DNA of 8,109 bases, taken from positions 1 through 8,109 of the forward strand of contig NZ_JZWV01000954.1 of assembly GCF_000966975.1 (NCBI RefSeq), given 5' to 3'. Shown here piece by piece: positions 6,279 to 8,109 of this stretch (position 1 is the stretch's first letter; each line of letters begins with the position of its first letter). Both the position numbers and the translations under genes were made by a program. The notes under the pieces were generated by a model. The model was given only the letters and a program-made list of their open reading frames with translations. It had not been told where the DNA came from and ran no database searches. Source of the DNA: Streptomyces katrae (GTDB lineage Bacteria > Actinomycetota > Actinomycetes > Streptomycetales > Streptomycetaceae).

Positions 6279-6310
6279 CAGGCCCTGGGCCGCCGGGCGG
6301 CCGGGGCCTG
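6279..6310 (-). terminator. Hairpin downstream of the MFS gene, possible terminator
   Basis: CAGGCCCTGG at 6279-6288 pairs with CCGGGGCCTG at 6301-6310, ten pairs with one G-T wobble and a 12-nt loop. It lies about 75 bp past the stop of the minus-strand MFS gene. There is no T-tract. The 6216-6384 gap otherwise shows no small gene I can support. Confidence 0.45.
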
Positions 6311-6384
6311 GCCCGCTCCCGTGGCCGGCGGAGTGTGCGGGGAGCGGACGGGTATCGGCATCTGAGGCGTCTCCGAAGTGCGGC

Positions 6385-7776
6385 TCATGCGGTCTTCTTG
6401 AGCGGACTCTTTCCCTCCGGGACCGCTCCGGTCAAGCCGGGTGTCCGATCCGCCCCATCCTTCCCTTCTCCTTCCGCCGGGCCCGCGCCCCGGACCCGGC
6501 CCCGGCGGAGGTGGACCGCCACCGTCAGGGCGGCGGCGAGCATCAGGGCGGCTCCGGTCAGCGGGGCGGCGGGCACCGAAATGCGGTCCACCACGAGCCC
6601 GCCGGCCAGCGCCCCCGCCGCGATGGCGAAGTTGAACATGGCCACCATCAGCGAGGAAGCGGCTTCGGCGGCCCGAGGCGCGGCCTTGAGCATCCAGCCC
6701 TGGAGGCTGACGGAGACCCCGCCGTAGGCCAGGCCCCAGAGCACCAGCAGGCCGGTCCCGGCGACGGCCCCCGGCAGGACGGCGATCAGCGTCAGCACCG
6801 CGGTGAGGGCGGCGCTGACGGTGAGCAGCGTACGGCGCGGGTCGCGCGGCCCGGCCAGGAAGTTGCCCGCGACTCCGGCGAGGCCGTAGCCGAGGAGCAG
6901 GGTGCTGACGAGCCCGGCGTCGACGCCGGAGACGTCCCGCAGGATCGGCCGGACGAAGGTGTAGGCGGCGAACTGGCCGGTGACCACGAGGAAGGTCACG
7001 CTCACCCCGGTGCGCACCCCCGCGTCGGTCCGCAGCAGGGCGGGCAGTTCGGCGACGGTGACGGGCGCGGCTGGGGGCAGTGCGGGCAGCAGCAGGAGCA
7101 GGGCGGCCAGGGTCAGCGCGCCGAGGGCGCCCACGGCCGCGAAGGCCGCCCGCCAGCCGCCGAGTTCACCGAGGAGGGTGCCGGCGGGTACGCCGAGCAC
7201 CGAGGCGGTGGGGACGCCGCCGAAGATCAGGGCGGTGGCCCGGCCGACGCGGTCCGCGGGGACCAGCCGGACGGCGAGACCGCCCGCTATGGCCCAGAAG
7301 CCGCCGACGCTGATGCCGACGAGCAGCCGGGCGGCCAGGACGACGGCGAAGTCCGGGGCGAACGCGGCGGCGAGGTTGGCGGCGGCCATGAGGCCGACCA
7401 GCGCGCACAGGACCATGAGGCCGATCAGCGCGCACAGGACGTGCCGCCGGTCGAGCCGGGCGGCGCCGACGGTGACGAGGGGCGCGCAGAAGCCGGCGAC
7501 GAGCCCGGGGACGGTGACCATCAGGCCGGCGGTGCCGTCGGAGACGCGGAGGTCGGCACCGACGGGGGTGAGCAGGCCGATGGGCAGGAGCTCGGAGGTG
7601 ATCAGGCAGAAGATCCCGAGGGAGACGGCGGCGACGGCCGCCCAGCCCTTCACGGGACGGCCGCCCGGTCGCGGAACGCCGGACGGGGGCACGGTGGACG
7701 GGGGCACGGTGGACGGGGGAACTCGGGAGGGGGGAACGCTGGAGGGGGGAACGCTGGACGCGGCTGGTTCGGTCAT
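6385..7776 (-). CDS. MFS transporter, DHA1-type (drug/nucleoside/sugar efflux-like)
   Basis: The 463-residue integral membrane protein has about twelve helices. Helix 1 (about 45-70, AVSLGIFCLITSELLPIGLL) and helix 2 with following motif A (PGLVAGFCAPLVTVGAARLDRRHVL) match the DHA1 proton antiporter branch that includes AraJ/NepI/Cml-like efflux proteins. The helix 4 pattern GISVGGFWAIAGGLAVRLV agrees. The substrate cannot be inferred. ATG 7776 is chosen because GGAG lies 8 bp upstream and the frame upstream has no family-like sequence. Two oddities are visible. Residues 9-33 are five VPPSx units encoded by a 15-bp minisatellite. Residues 113-121 and 122-130 are near-identical nonapeptides (VLCALIGLM, VLCALVGLM) encoded by a 27-bp tandem duplication inside helix 3, making that segment abnormally long. 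The protein ends LKKTA at TGA 6385-6387. It is divergent from the putative lipoprotein gene at 8014, and no regulator is adjacent within the window. Confidence 0.9.
   Translation of the reverse strand: MTEPAASSVPPSSVPPSRVPPSTVPPSTVPPSGVPRPGGRPVKGWAAVAAVSLGIFCLITSELLPIGLLTPVGADLRVSDGTAGLMVTVPGLVAGFCAPLVTVGAARLDRRHVLCALIGLMVLCALVGLMAAANLAAAFAPDFAVVLAARLLVGISVGGFWAIAGGLAVRLVPADRVGRATALIFGGVPTASVLGVPAGTLLGELGGWRAAFAAVGALGALTLAALLLLLPALPPAAPVTVAELPALLRTDAGVRTGVSVTFLVVTGQFAAYTFVRPILRDVSGVDAGLVSTLLLGYGLAGVAGNFLAGPRDPRRTLLTVSAALTAVLTLIAVLPGAVAGTGLLVLWGLAYGGVSVSLQGWMLKAAPRAAEAASSLMVAMFNFAIAAGALAGGLVVDRISVPAAPLTGAALMLAAALTVAVHLRRGRVRGAGPAEGEGKDGADRTPGLTGAVPEGKSPLKKTA
7386..7440. repeat. 27-bp in-frame tandem duplication in the MFS helix 3 region
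   Basis: Copies at 7387-7413 and 7414-7440 differ at one base (C at 7398, T at 7425), which changes Val to Ile. The mismatch suggests this event is older than the exact duplications elsewhere. It adds nine hydrophobic residues to one transmembrane segment. Confidence 0.9.
7681..7755. repeat. 15-bp minisatellite encoding a VPPS(S/T/R/G) repeat
   Basis: Five head-to-tail 15-bp units fill 7681-7755. Units 1 and 2 are identical (ggacgggggcacggt), units 4 and 5 are identical (ggaggggggaacgct), and unit 3 is intermediate. The array is in frame and encodes the Pro/Ser-rich cytoplasmic N-terminus of the MFS protein. The copy number can probably change without breaking the gene. Confidence 0.92.
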
Positions 7777-8013
7777 GCTCGGCACTCCGTACGGGGTGAA
7801 GGCGGGCGGACGGTGAACGGGGCCCGGCGGCACCAGGTCCCGGGGGTCGCGCCTCCCCCGTCGCCCGCACTGCCGTGCCGTGCCGATCGCGTTCCTGCCC
7901 ATTCTGCGGCCGTCCGGGCCCGTTTCGGCCGGGCCGTTCCCCCACCGCTCCCCCATCACCCGGAAGCGTGACACGCGGAACGGGCCGGCCCCGGACTACG
8001 GCATGGTGGTCGG
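7777..8013. promoter_or_regulatory. Divergent intergenic region between MFS and putative lipoprotein genes
   Basis: These 237 bp should contain the promoters of both flanking genes. I see the MFS ribosome binding site (GGAG, about 8 bp from ATG 7776), three copies of tgccg at 7871-7885, and a short perfect inverted repeat GCGTG-A-CACGC at 7966-7976 that could be a weak operator. No clear -10/-35 pair is visible. The minus-strand frame stays open through part of it, but the predicted peptide is Arg/Gly/Pro-rich and looks like noncoding high-GC sequence. Confidence 0.35.
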
Positions 8014-8109
8014 GTGCTGTTACGCCGGGCCGCCCTGCCCCTCTCCCTCCTGGCCCTCCTGGCCGGCGCCGGCTGTGTCTCCGTCGGCCCGGAGCACGGC
8101 GCCCCGGGC
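8014..8109 (+). CDS. Putative lipoprotein, N-terminal part only (runs off window)
   Basis: GTG 8014 opens a frame that stays open for 32 codons to the edge. The peptide has a textbook export signal: two Arg residues (4-5), a hydrophobic core (PLSLLALLAGAG) and a Cys at residue 21 followed by VSVGPEHGAPG. The Cys context AGAGC fits only a relaxed lipobox, because position -3 is Gly rather than Leu/Val/Ile, so lipid attachment is likely but not certain. Codon 3 is TTA (8020-8022), the rare leucine codon read by the bldA tRNA in Streptomyces. A 9-bp in-frame repeat (8045-8064) encodes LLALLA in the signal core. The Shine-Dalgarno is weak. The function cannot be inferred from this fragment. Confidence 0.6.
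   Translation, partial: MLLRRAALPLSLLALLAGAGCVSVGPEHGAPG

Noticed and set aside
7681..7755. Spaced repeats resembling a CRISPR-like array
   Set aside because: The 15-bp units are directly contiguous with no unique spacers, are in frame inside a gene, and no cas gene is present.
6202..7971. Very long open frame (589 codons) on the plus strand opposite the second MFS gene
   Set aside because: It is Gly/Asp/Glu/Gln-rich without any domain, and it lies antisense to a clear transporter with GC-rich third positions. It is a GC-bias shadow.
7934..7983. Distant 7-bp inverted repeat ccgttcc / ggaacgg upstream of the lipoprotein
   Set aside because: The arms are short and about 36 bp apart; this is expected by chance in GC-rich DNA.
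8045..8064. 9-bp tandem repeat in the lipoprotein signal peptide
   Set aside because: Leu/Ala repeats are common in signal-peptide cores; it was not counted as strong support for the duplication pattern.

Overview
The window reads as chromosome of a high-GC actinomycete, most likely Streptomyces or a close relative. The coding frames have almost only G or C at third codon positions, GTG starts are used, and the families are typical of the group: an ArsR-type regulator divergent from an MFS exporter, an MDR quinone-oxidoreductase-like enzyme, a DRB0094-type RNA ligase, an SDR reductase, a membrane-anchored peptidoglycan-binding protein and a putative lipoprotein. I saw no tRNA, rRNA, CRISPR array, transposase or integrase.

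Layout, left to right. An ArsR-family regulator gene (minus, 84-981) is broken by a frameshift and is divergent from an MFS exporter (plus, 1076-2368). The exporter converges on an MDR/zeta-crystallin-like oxidoreductase (minus, 2387-3337) across a 15-bp palindrome. Upstream of the oxidoreductase on the same strand is an Rnl5/DraRnl-like RNA ligase (minus, 3385-4536). A 135-bp divergent promoter region with a 23-bp palindrome separates the ligase from a frameshifted SDR gene (plus, 4672-5435). The SDR converges, across a perfect 18-bp palindrome, on a single-pass peptidoglycan-binding protein (minus, 5484-6215). After a 169-bp gap with two hairpins comes a DHA1-type MFS transporter (minus, 6385-7776). 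The start of a putative lipoprotein with an early TTA codon runs off the right edge (plus, from 8014).

The most striking pattern is not a gene. Nearly every gene or gene end carries a short head-to-tail duplication. A 16-bp copy breaks the ArsR gene, a 20-bp copy breaks the SDR, and a 10-bp copy overruns the likely native stop of the RNA ligase and adds an Arg-rich tail. An 11-bp copy lies in that tail, an 8-bp copy sits in the loop of a hairpin, and a 27-bp copy (one mismatch) lengthens a membrane helix of the second MFS protein. A 15-bp minisatellite encodes that protein's N-terminus, and a 12-bp copy lies in the N-terminus of the first MFS protein. Removing one copy of the 16-, 10- or 20-bp repeats restores a sensible gene exactly. 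This points to recent tandem-duplication mutagenesis, reversible on/off switching, or a systematic assembly artefact. Sequence alone cannot decide between these.

Functionally, the ArsR/MFS pair looks like a self-contained drug or metabolite efflux unit whose regulator is now disrupted. The ligase and oxidoreductase may be co-transcribed. The other genes look like ordinary single transcription units. No obvious biosynthetic pathway links the genes.
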